A stretch of DNA of 64,000 nucleotides from contig NZ_CP021023.1 in the NCBI RefSeq assembly GCF_002117005.1, positions 124,001 through 188,000 of the forward strand, written 5' to 3'. Positions 1 to 7,515 of this stretch are shown in pieces. The position numbers were made by a program, and so were the translations under genes. The number at the start of each line of letters is the position of its first letter. Position 1 is the stretch's first letter. The notes beneath the pieces are model-generated. The model did not search any database. It had not been told where the DNA came from and worked only from the letters and a program-made list of their open reading frames with translations. The stretch is from Sedimentisphaera salicampi. GTDB lineage: Bacteria; Planctomycetota; Phycisphaerae; Sedimentisphaerales; Sedimentisphaeraceae.

Positions 1-141
1 GTAGAAACCACCAACTTTGATGATGAATCCTGCGGACAGCTCGGATACGCACCTTCAGATTTCAATCGTGACTGTCTCGTTGATATGAGCGATATGCTGG
101 TTTTCGTGCAAGACTGGCTCGGAACCTCATCTGAAGGCTGA
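1..141 (+). CDS. C-terminal end of a secreted dockerin-like-tagged protein (5' truncated)
   Basis: An open frame enters from the left edge and stops with TGA at 139-141, giving 46 residues. The tail contains a calcium-loop-like motif, DFNRDCLVDMSDML, followed by a Trp (QDWLG). This is the pattern D-x-N-x-D-C-x-V-D-x-x-D...W seen at the C-termini of five other proteins in this window. A second Cys lies 13 residues before the loop Cys. The motif resembles half of a type I dockerin repeat, with Cys where Gly is usual. The catalytic or binding part of the protein lies outside the window, so its function cannot be given. Confidence 0.75.
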   Translation, partial: VETTNFDDESCGQLGYAPSDFNRDCLVDMSDMLVFVQDWLGTSSEG

Positions 142-175
142 TTGTGCGGTGATCTGATTTAAGTTCAACCAATCA

Positions 176-209
176 AAAGGGCGGGACGGCATTTGCCATT
201 CCGCCCTTT
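176..209 (+). terminator. Rho-independent terminator between convergent genes
   Basis: The stem AAAGGGCGG pairs with CCGCCCTTT, with further inner pairing GGCA/TGCC around a two-base loop and one mismatch between. It lies 35 bp after the stop of the left-edge gene and 31 bp before the stop of the convergent gene on the other strand. The 3' arm ends in TTT followed by an A/T-rich stretch. The A-run on the opposite side means it could also stop transcription from the minus-strand gene. Confidence 0.75.
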
Positions 210-240
210 ATTCATTACTGCTTTCTTTATGTTCAGGCTT

Positions 241-3200
241 TTATTCTTCGCTCTCAATAAGCGTTATTGTGCGTTTATCAGGATGTTTAAGCCAGCTGTC
301 TATCTCTGAGAGCCTGTCGTACTCGAATTCCCTTATAACAGCGGGTCTTGTTTCCATAGTATATTTTATTGTTATCATCCTGCCTCTTTGAGTACATTCG
401 ATTTCGATAACTCCTGCCCCTGCCGGCAGAACCCTTTTCTCCGATTTCGGCATCATCAGCACTTCCATCCCCTCAGGGACAGCGGTATTCACAGTAATCT
501 CTGCCTTGCTGTAGCCCGGCATATAGTAAGGATTCTCGCGAACATCTTCACTTATTCCAATGCTTCCCGGATTTGCAGGGACAGTAAAATACATCAGATT
601 GCCTTCTTTAACTGCGTATTTGGGTATGTCCAGCTCATACTGCTTAAGCCCCGGATAAGCGGAAAAATCTGTTATAAGCTCGCTTTCTGCCTCAGCGAAC
701 TGGGAGATGTTTGAAACGAGCTTTTCGTAGTATCTTCTTCGCTTTTCCGGAGTTACCTCAGAAAAGTATTTGTTTGATTCAGCAAAATTTGTTCCCCATA
801 TCCGGCTTTCATGGAGCATCTCAGCCTTTCCTTCGGGAGTGATTTCCAGCTCTATCAGCGAATCAGACCTGTTTGTGTATTCCTCGGGCACATCAATTCT
901 CAAAAGCTGCCTTGTCTCTGTATTTACAGACATCCTGCGGTTTCTGTATGTCGTGCCGAGCTGGGCGTATTGAGTTGTATCGCCGATATAGAAAACGCCC
1001 TCATCAGTATGAGTTTTTACAAGCGGAGAACCCCAAAGAGACGGGGATACGGTTTCCTTCATCAGATCCTCAAATTCATTGAGCCGCCCGCAATTTGCGG
1101 GCAGAATAATTTCATTCTCAATGCCGGAAAGCTCCAGCAGTTTCGAGGTGAGTATTGCCTTGTCCAGCCTGTTGCCGTAGCCGTTTTCAAGCGTCTGCCT
1201 GCAGGTGAAGTGTTTACCAAGCGGGATTCGGGTGTATGAAGGGCCGGCGGTTCTGATATTCCGTGCTGCGAAATCCCTTATAGAAATTATTATCTCTTTA
1301 TCGCTCTCAGCGTCTTTGGTTATCTCCTTCACTTTTTCGGATATCTTTTCTTCCTGTGAGGCCACCCTTGATGCTGCGGCAACGCTTACCATATCAGCAT
1401 ACTCTCCTATTTGACCTGTGCTTACCCTTAAGAAAGGTGTATAGGCGTATTTTGGAGGCAATGAGCTTTCGGCCTTAAGCGCGGGGAGGTCTTTAGCTGT
1501 CCATACATACTTTTTTGTCCCTTGGTTTTCACTGCTTTGCCGTTCGATGATTCCTTCACCGCTCACAGTTCCCGGGTTGAGAATCCCGTTATCATCGCAC
1601 ACTATATGAGTTTCTATGTTTGAAGGGATATTCAGCTTTACTGTCATTCGGCGGTGAGGCTCATAACCTTGAAAAGTCCTGTACATAGAAAAATAAGGTC
1701 GGTTTTTGAGCGTCCTTTTAACGCTGTATTCTATAACGCTTCCCGCTTCCACTCCCGGCAGAGAAGCTACAAGAGTTTTGCCCTCGGGGTATTGCGGAGC
1801 AGAGGCCACCCAGCCTGCATCCATTACATTCTTCTCAACTTCGCTTATCTCTTTCACATTCCCGTCGTTTATGACTCTCGCATAGTTCAGCTCCAGTTCT
1901 TCCCAAACAGGCACATAGCTGAATTTGAGCTCTGAGTAGTCTTTTTTGCCCTTATAGCTGAGAATCTTCCTGCGAACTACAGTTTCAACAGTCCAGTTAT
2001 GTTCGTCTTTGAGTTTGTATTCAACGTCTTTGGAGAGCAGTTCTGAATCCTGCTGATTCTTGCGAGTATCAGTTAAAACGATCTTCTTTCTTGAGTTGTA
2101 TTCTATGTCCTTGAGGTTTTCTTTGAGCTCGAGATACTGCTCGGGCGAGAACTGTACCTCTTTAAATTTGATTTCCCGTTTGAGTTTTATGCCGGTGTCG
2201 ATCTTTTCGAAATTGCTTGAATATGACATGTAATCCTCATCAATAGCAGAAGTTTCAGGAGTTGAAAACACCTTCAGGTCTTCTGCGATTTCGAGGGTTT
2301 TGCTCTCGCTTACGCCGCAGGTTATGCCTGTTTCAAGCGGGAATCTCCTTTTGTCCAGCCCCGTAGCCTGAAGAACAAAGTTGGCAATTCCTGCCTTAGC
2401 CCCAATGTTGTATATTGGAAGAAGAGCCTTGCCTTTGCCTTTGATCAAAACATTGTCTGCATGATAAGTGATCTCAGCTTTGAGATTTTTGGAAGTGTCT
2501 TGAAGATTTTCCGGCTTGAGACTGTAGGAATCCAGCTCGCCGCCCGGAAGGAAATTTTTAAGAAGCTTTTCGAAATAAGACTTTCTCTGCTCAGGCTTCT
2601 TTCTAAGGAATGCCCCGCGGTATGCATTGTCGTTAATGCCTTCAAAAACGAGCGTGCTTTCTGCCTTGTAGCTGCCGTTTTTATCTATTTGGGCTTTGGT
2701 AGTTATCTTCAGCATATTATTTTCAGCCGGCTCTACTGGTGATTCCAGCAGGGTTTCCCCGTAAGGTGCTGCAACAATATAGCTGCAGTCGTTGAGGTAG
2801 GAGGGCATCAGCCGCTGAGTGCTTTCATCTGTCGAATCCATCAGCTTGTATGTTCCGTCTTCATTGCGGACGCATGTTATAGCGTGATTGAAATACGGCT
2901 GGGGAACTTCCTTATCCTTTTTCGGGCCGCTGTGAATCAGCACGGGATAGCTCTCGAAGCCTGCAAGCCTCAGCATAGCCACCAGCAGGGCGGCTTTATC
3001 CCTGCACACTCCGTGCCGGTTTTCAAAAGTGAGGCTCACATCGTGCGGTTCGTTTCCGGGAGCTTCTTTCTCTATGGTAATCCCCATATAGCGTATTTCC
3101 TGAGAAACAAACTTGAAGATTGCCCGGATCTTCTCTTCATCAGTTTCAATGCCCTCGAGAAGCTCTTCAACCTTTTCTTCCATCTCCGGCGTGGTATCAA

Positions 3201-4011
3201 GGTGCGGCTCGGAAAGCTCCCAGTACCATTTTGAAACAGTTTCCCATTGCTCTATCGTGCTTACAAGGAGCCTCTGAACGCAAGTCCAGTAGTCAGGCAT
3301 ACTCGTTTCAGGATAGAATCTCGGCACATCTCGAGCCGTCCATTTATGCACGGTTTTGCCGCTCTTTTCTGTTTTTTCATAGCTTACAGTGTCATCCACC
3401 TTGTCTTTCAGTGCCATGCTTTTGATCGGCAGCTCCTCCGGCGCATACACTTCATACACCTCCTTGACAATCGGATACTTTGATTCGAATACAAAATAAT
3501 TGCTCCATGTATTCTTCATCCGCACCTTGGTGTACCGGTCTGCTGCGATATAATGGATCGTATCACCCACCTCAAGCCCGGGCAGTGATACTACAAGCAC
3601 TTTGCTGTTTGGGTTGTAGATGTTTGCGCTCATGCTGGAGTTGTCTGTCATTACCTTGCTGTTAGCTTCGGTATCTATCTCCACGGTGCTGCCGTCCGGC
3701 TTGATAAGCTCTACCAGCTCAAGCTCGATTGTGTCGTAAGGTCGAGTAAAATGGAAAGTGATTGTTTGGTTGTTTCGTTTGCCCTTTTCGGTGAGCACCT
3801 TGTTGTAGTATTCTGAGATATCTACTGAAGTTCCGTCGGGGTTGTAGGTTGTTTTTGTGTATCCCGAAACGAGAACTTGATCGGAATTCGGGTATTTCTC
3901 CTTGTCTGCTTCTTTTGCTGAAGCCATCGCTTCAGGCCGGTATATAAGCACTTCAGCAAAGCTTGAAGCCGCTATAGCAAGCAGTAAAAACAGCATAACT
4001 TTCTTGTACAT
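241..4011 (-). CDS. Exported tandem DUF3857/transglutaminase-like protein
   Basis: A 1256-residue protein with a Sec-type signal (MYKKVMLFLLLAIAASS). Two homologous halves follow. The first has a DUF3857-like beta-rich region (about residues 45-235), then a transglutaminase-like core with a candidate triad: Cys336 in GVCRDKA, His376 in FNHAITC and Asp392 in LMDSTDE. The second half repeats this plan, but the equivalent motif reads GNRLDKA, so the Cys position is Arg948, and the His position is also changed. Only the first domain looks catalytically competent. Proteins of this architecture are common in Bacteroidetes and planctomycetes and their substrates are unknown. The gene starts 38 bp after ftsY on the same strand and may be co-transcribed with it. 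Confidence 0.8.
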   Translation of the reverse strand: MYKKVMLFLLLAIAASSFAEVLIYRPEAMASAKEADKEKYPNSDQVLVSGYTKTTYNPDGTSVDISEYYNKVLTEKGKRNNQTITFHFTRPYDTIELELVELIKPDGSTVEIDTEANSKVMTDNSSMSANIYNPNSKVLVVSLPGLEVGDTIHYIAADRYTKVRMKNTWSNYFVFESKYPIVKEVYEVYAPEELPIKSMALKDKVDDTVSYEKTEKSGKTVHKWTARDVPRFYPETSMPDYWTCVQRLLVSTIEQWETVSKWYWELSEPHLDTTPEMEEKVEELLEGIETDEEKIRAIFKFVSQEIRYMGITIEKEAPGNEPHDVSLTFENRHGVCRDKAALLVAMLRLAGFESYPVLIHSGPKKDKEVPQPYFNHAITCVRNEDGTYKLMDSTDESTQRLMPSYLNDCSYIVAAPYGETLLESPVEPAENNMLKITTKAQIDKNGSYKAESTLVFEGINDNAYRGAFLRKKPEQRKSYFEKLLKNFLPGGELDSYSLKPENLQDTSKNLKAEITYHADNVLIKGKGKALLPIYNIGAKAGIANFVLQATGLDKRRFPLETGITCGVSESKTLEIAEDLKVFSTPETSAIDEDYMSYSSNFEKIDTGIKLKREIKFKEVQFSPEQYLELKENLKDIEYNSRKKIVLTDTRKNQQDSELLSKDVEYKLKDEHNWTVETVVRRKILSYKGKKDYSELKFSYVPVWEELELNYARVINDGNVKEISEVEKNVMDAGWVASAPQYPEGKTLVASLPGVEAGSVIEYSVKRTLKNRPYFSMYRTFQGYEPHRRMTVKLNIPSNIETHIVCDDNGILNPGTVSGEGIIERQSSENQGTKKYVWTAKDLPALKAESSLPPKYAYTPFLRVSTGQIGEYADMVSVAAASRVASQEEKISEKVKEITKDAESDKEIIISIRDFAARNIRTAGPSYTRIPLGKHFTCRQTLENGYGNRLDKAILTSKLLELSGIENEIILPANCGRLNEFEDLMKETVSPSLWGSPLVKTHTDEGVFYIGDTTQYAQLGTTYRNRRMSVNTETRQLLRIDVPEEYTNRSDSLIELEITPEGKAEMLHESRIWGTNFAESNKYFSEVTPEKRRRYYEKLVSNISQFAEAESELITDFSAYPGLKQYELDIPKYAVKEGNLMYFTVPANPGSIGISEDVRENPYYMPGYSKAEITVNTAVPEGMEVLMMPKSEKRVLPAGAGVIEIECTQRGRMITIKYTMETRPAVIREFEYDRLSEIDSWLKHPDKRTITLIESEE

Positions 4012-4049
4012 TTGAAATCTCCTTATCTTTGAACAGCCAACATAATTTA

Positions 4050-4973
4050 TTATGAGAAAAGGGCTTCTACAAACTCTTCAGGTTCGAATTCTGCTATGTC
4101 TTCCGGTTTTTCCCCAAGCCCTACAAATTTAACGGGGATGTCCAGTTTGTCCTTTATCGCTATAACAATACCGCCTCTTGCGCTGCCGTCAAGCTTGGCG
4201 AGAAAAATCCCCGTTACATCAATCGCTCCGGTAAATTCTTTTGCCTGTGCGATCGCATTCTGGCCGGTTGTACCGTCAACAACGAGGATCACCTCATGAG
4301 GCGAGCCCGGAATCTTCTTGGATGTTACCGCCTTGATCTTTTCGAGCTCCTTCATCAGGTGCTTTTGGGTATGAAGCCGGCCGGCCGTATCAACGATAAG
4401 ATAGTCCGCATCTCGTGCAATTGCCGCCTGGCAGGCATCGTATGCCACAGCCGCAGGATCCGCACCCTGCTTGTGTTTGATTATCTCAACCCCGATTCTC
4501 TCAGACCATATTGAAAGCTGATCCACAGCCGCCGCTCTGAATGTGTCGCACGCTGCAACTACAACCTTGTGCCCAGCAGAGCTGAGATTGAAGCCGAGCT
4601 TTGCTATGCTTGTGGTTTTGCCCGAGCCGTTCACGCCTGCCACCAGTACAACGGTAGGGCCGGAATCTGATTTGGCAAGCTCTCTGTCCCGCTGGGGCCA
4701 GTAGTTTTTTATCTTTTCTTTGAGAAAAGGTATAATCTGCTCGCTTGTTTCGATTTCTTTGTTTTTGTAAGACTCCCTGAGCTCTTCAATCAGCTTCATT
4801 GTGGTTTCGTAGCCCAGATCATCGCTTATAAGCACCTCCTCAAGTTCGTCGAGAAGGTCTTCATCAATTTTTCGCCCGAAGGAAAGCACATCAGAAAGCG
4901 ATTTGGTAATCTTGTTTCTGGTTTTTTCGAGCCTGTCTTTTATAAATCCTACAGTCTTGGAAAATAAGCCCAT
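4050..4973 (-). CDS. ftsY: Signal recognition particle receptor FtsY
   Basis: A 307-residue SRP GTPase that docks SRP-ribosome complexes at the inner membrane for co-translational insertion. The NG domain is complete: an N-domain helical bundle (about 1-95), P-loop GVNGSGKTT, DTFRAAAVDQL (G2 region), DTAGRLH (G3) and AKLDGSARGG (G4/G5 region; the usual T of TKLDG is A here). The long acidic A domain of the E. coli protein is absent; the protein begins with an amphipathic MGLFSKTVGFIKDRL segment that could bind membrane, as in other short FtsY proteins. Identification is firm. Confidence 0.95.
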   Translation of the reverse strand: MGLFSKTVGFIKDRLEKTRNKITKSLSDVLSFGRKIDEDLLDELEEVLISDDLGYETTMKLIEELRESYKNKEIETSEQIIPFLKEKIKNYWPQRDRELAKSDSGPTVVLVAGVNGSGKTTSIAKLGFNLSSAGHKVVVAACDTFRAAAVDQLSIWSERIGVEIIKHKQGADPAAVAYDACQAAIARDADYLIVDTAGRLHTQKHLMKELEKIKAVTSKKIPGSPHEVILVVDGTTGQNAIAQAKEFTGAIDVTGIFLAKLDGSARGGIVIAIKDKLDIPVKFVGLGEKPEDIAEFEPEEFVEALFS

Positions 4974-5040
4974 AATTATCCTGTAAATCTAAAATTTAAT
5001 ATTTAATAGTTTTAGAAAAGAAAAATACAAAAAAACGGGG

Positions 5041-5079
5041 AAAAATAAAATTAAAATTTTGCCCAACTGGCGAAATTTT
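5041..5079 (-). terminator. Probable terminator of umuDC
   Basis: Read on the minus strand just past the umuC stop, AAAATTT and AAATTTT form an inverted repeat with inner GCC/GGC pairing, followed by AATTTTATTTTT. The stem is A/T-rich with one mismatch, so its strength is uncertain, but position and U-rich tail fit a Rho-independent terminator between umuC and ftsY. Confidence 0.5.
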
Positions 5080-5102
5080 AAGATAGCCCCCTTTTTTATG
5101 TA

Positions 5103-6392
5103 TTATGCCTTTGCCATTGGAAGCTCTTTCCAGCAGGTAGTATATCTCGGGCTTCTGCGGTTTGCGGCAGTTTTCCAGGGCTTTTCAAGTCCAGCTGATG
5201 CCCACGTGATGCCCGCATCGTTGAACTGGTTGATTTTGTCTATCGTTTTCATTAATTTCTCTTCCTGTTTCCTGCCGGAAGCATCGAAGAGCCCCGGGCC
5301 AGAGCAGTTCAGCGGCAGCAGGCCGGAGAGTATTACCCCTGCCTTTACGAACCTCTTTTCTTGCCTGAATATTTTCTCTGCGCAGCTCTCGGCCTCTTTG
5401 ATTATCTCAGAAGTCTGGAGGGTTGGGCTTTCCAAAACCCTAACCTCCTTCCCGAAATATGCGTTTCCGCTGAAACGGTTTGTGTTTGCGAAAACGGTTA
5501 AAATCTCCGCCCGGCTGTTTTGAGCTCTGAGCTTCTCGCAAGCCCGTACGGCATAGAAGCTCACCGCCTCTTTCAGCTCTTTCAGGCTGCTTACAGGCCT
5601 TCCGAATGTTCTCGATACAGTTATTGCCTTCTTTGCCGGAGGCGCAAGCTCAAGTGAGAAGCAGGGCTCCCCGCCAAGCTCCAGCACTGTGCGTTCCATA
5701 TTAACACTGAATCTTCTGCGGGCGGTTTCGGGTTTCATTCTGCTAAGGTCAAGGGCATTTCCCGCCCCCAGATTTTTCAGCTTAAAGCCGAGCCGCCTGC
5801 CAACCCCCCAAATATCATCAATCTTTACCCCTTCAAGAATTCCCTTTCTCTTTTCAGGATCTTCCGGCAGGATAAAAACACCTCCAGCAGATTTCTTTGC
5901 GGTGCGCCCTGCAATTTTTGCAAGCGTCTTTGTTTCCGCTATGCCTATAGAAACAGGGATTCCCGTCCAGCTTAGAATTGTCTTTCGCAGCCTTCTCGCC
6001 CATATCTCCGGCTTTTCTTGCAGCCCGCAAAGGCTCACAAACGCCTCGTCGATAGAATAAATCTCGCATTCAGGGCAGAACATCTCAATGATTTCCATCA
6101 CCCTCTCAGACATATCGGCATACAGCGTGTAGTTTGATGAAAAAACGCCTGCATTATTATCCCGCAGAAGTTTTTTGGCCTTAAAGTATGGCGTGCCCAT
6201 CGCTATGCCCAGCGATTTTGCCTCATTTGAACGCGCTACGATGCAGCCGTCGTTATTCGAAAGCACAACCACAGGCCTTCTTCGCATATCCGGCCTGAAT
6301 ACCCTCTCGCAGGATACATAGAAATTGTTGCAGTCTATAATGGCAAAAAGATTGCCTAAAGCTTGTGTATTACGCTTGTTACCACTCCCCAT
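5103..6392 (-). CDS. umuC: Y-family DNA polymerase V catalytic subunit UmuC
   Basis: A 429-residue translesion DNA polymerase. The palm motif FAIIDCNNFYVSCERVF holds the first metal-binding Asp (Asp20), and YSIDEAFVSL (Asp115/Glu116) holds the second acidic pair. A helix-hairpin-helix region (DDIWGVGRRLGFKLKNLG) and a little-finger domain follow, with the UmuC-type C-terminal extension. The start overlaps umuD by 37 bp, so the two are probably translationally coupled. The start at 6392 is the only ATG before the catalytic motif and gives about 14 residues more than typical UmuC N-termini. It probably acts with processed UmuD in SOS mutagenesis. Confidence 0.93.
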   Translation of the reverse strand: MGSGNKRNTQALGNLFAIIDCNNFYVSCERVFRPDMRRRPVVVLSNNDGCIVARSNEAKSLGIAMGTPYFKAKKLLRDNNAGVFSSNYTLYADMSERVMEIIEMFCPECEIYSIDEAFVSLCGLQEKPEIWARRLRKTILSWTGIPVSIGIAETKTLAKIAGRTAKKSAGGVFILPEDPEKRKGILEGVKIDDIWGVGRRLGFKLKNLGAGNALDLSRMKPETARRRFSVNMERTVLELGGEPCFSLELAPPAKKAITVSRTFGRPVSSLKELKEAVSFYAVRACEKLRAQNSRAEILTVFANTNRFSGNAYFGKEVRVLESPTLQTSEIIKEAESCAEKIFRQEKRFVKAGVILSGLLPLNCSGPGLFDASGRKQEEKLMKTIDKINQFNDAGITWASAGLEKPWKTAANRRSPRYTTCWKELPMAKA

Positions 6393-6793
6393 ACCTCGAA
6401 ATCCCTCTCCTCGCTTATTGCTTGGGGTTTGTAGTCCTCGTTGTCCGGCTCGAGTATTACCTCGTTTTTCCTTATCCTGATCCGCTTAACTGTGAGCTCG
6501 GAATCAAGCGACGCCACCACCACATTCCCGCTCTTGGGCTCAAGGCTCCTGTCAACGATGAGCAGATCGCCGCTGTGTATGCCTGAATCCTTCATGGAGC
6601 TGCCCGAAACCCTAACGAAAAACGTGGCAGGGGGGTTTTTGATCAAATGCTTATTAAGATCGAGCTTTGATTCCTCGTAGTCTGATGCCGGCGAGGGAAA
6701 ACCTGCCGGTACCGTTGAAATAAACAGAGGCCTGCCGAGGCTGCTGCTCGTATCCGGTTTGTATATCTCTTCCACCTTAATCTTCATAGCCAT
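6356..6793 (-). CDS. umuD: UmuD, self-cleaving accessory subunit of DNA polymerase V
   Basis: A 145-residue LexA/UmuD-type S24 protease-fold protein. The autocleavage site is AGFPSPA (Ala30-Gly31; E. coli has Cys-Gly), the catalytic Ser is Ser66 in SGSSM, and the general base Lys is Lys103 in TVKRI. RecA filaments stimulate cleavage in the known family, which converts UmuD to the active UmuD'. The frame allows starts at 6793 (MAMK...) and 6787 (MK...). A near-perfect promoter directly abuts the first ATG, so initiation at 6787 from a leaderless transcript seems more likely. The gene overlaps umuC. Confidence 0.93.
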   Translation of the reverse strand: MAMKIKVEEIYKPDTSSSLGRPLFISTVPAGFPSPASDYEESKLDLNKHLIKNPPATFFVRVSGSSMKDSGIHSGDLLIVDRSLEPKSGNVVVASLDSELTVKRIRIRKNEVILEPDNEDYKPQAISEERDFEVWGVVTSVIHKL

Positions 6794-6822
6794 ATTATAG
6801 AAGTATGCAAATACAATATCAA
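6794..6822 (-). promoter_or_regulatory. Near-consensus sigma70-type promoter of umuDC with an embedded palindrome
   Basis: On the minus strand, TTGATA (6817-6822) is followed by a 17-bp spacer and TATAAT (6794-6799). The -10 box touches the first possible ATG of umuD. The predicted start of transcription, about 7 bases on, falls at the second in-frame ATG (6787). The spacer contains the palindrome GTATTTGCATAC (6803-6814), placed where a repressor such as LexA would block RNA polymerase. The LexA box of this lineage is not known to me, so the operator assignment is inference. Confidence 0.7.
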
Positions 6823-7515
6823 CCCCGATTTTTCAGCTCGCATAGATTAAAGCCTCTTTTTAATCACCAAGAACCCAAAGGTTTTTTGTAGCGGCGATTC
6901 TGTGCGAGCGCCGGCTCAGTTCGTAGCTGCGGCGGGCAGTATGGGATGGAAATCTGATGTCCACTTATTTCGCCCCGCCTGCGGCGGGCCTACATGCGTG
7001 GCTCGGTTTAAATATTAGTTTCGTGAAATCGCTGCGTAATACTAACGACAATCAGAGCCGCACGTGGAGGTCCGCCGAAGGCGGAGCGGAACAAGCGGAT
7101 AGATTTTTGGCTCGTGGCTGAGTAGCGAGTGGCAGAGCTGCAAGTCCGCCTGCGGCGGATTGCTCGTTGCAAAATCATTAGTGAAAAATTAGTGCCGATC
7201 AGCGGCTGATAAATCTCCCATTAAAAATCCTTAGTGTCTCTTAGAGTTGCTTAGTGGCTGAAATATCTCAGCGCAGATTAGCGGCTGAAAATTCTCTCCG
7301 CCTTTTCCTTATTAAATATTTATCCTGTGAATCCTTGCCCCGTAGCCAAAGCGGTTCGGGGCTGTAAATCCTGTCAAAAAAATTAAAAAAATCGGCGGAA
7401 ATTATATTTTTTCCTTGAATTCTCCCCTCAAATTCGGTAAGTTCAGTCCGGAAAGGGTAACTGGCGTTATTTGGGGATAAGATTAAAATTTAATATTTTT
7501 TATCCGGAGTTAAAT
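6823..7515. repeat. Gene-free intergenic block with REP-like GC hairpins
   Basis: About 690 bp with no plausible gene. It contains short GC palindromes with three-base loops: CCCGCC-TGC-GGCGGG (6974-6988), TCCGCC-GAA-GGCGGA (7071-7085) and TCCGCC-TGC-GGCGGA (7145-7159). A 36-bp element (6978-7013) recurs inverted at 11796-11831 with 34 of 36 bases identical. The 15-mer ACAAGCGGATAGATT (7091-7105) recurs in direct orientation at 11860-11874. Near 7190-7375 there are low-complexity phrases built on agcggctga, cttagtg and atcctgt, which look like decayed dispersed repeats. The promoter of the following gene should lie at the right end. Confidence 0.7.

Noticed and set aside
5059-5523. Plus-strand open frame opposite umuC
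   Set aside because: It is antisense to a strongly conserved gene and has no family resemblance or ribosome-binding site.
6823-7515. Possible insertion sequence upstream of the GLUG gene
   Set aside because: No transposase frame or target-site duplication was found; the hairpins look like REP-type elements.
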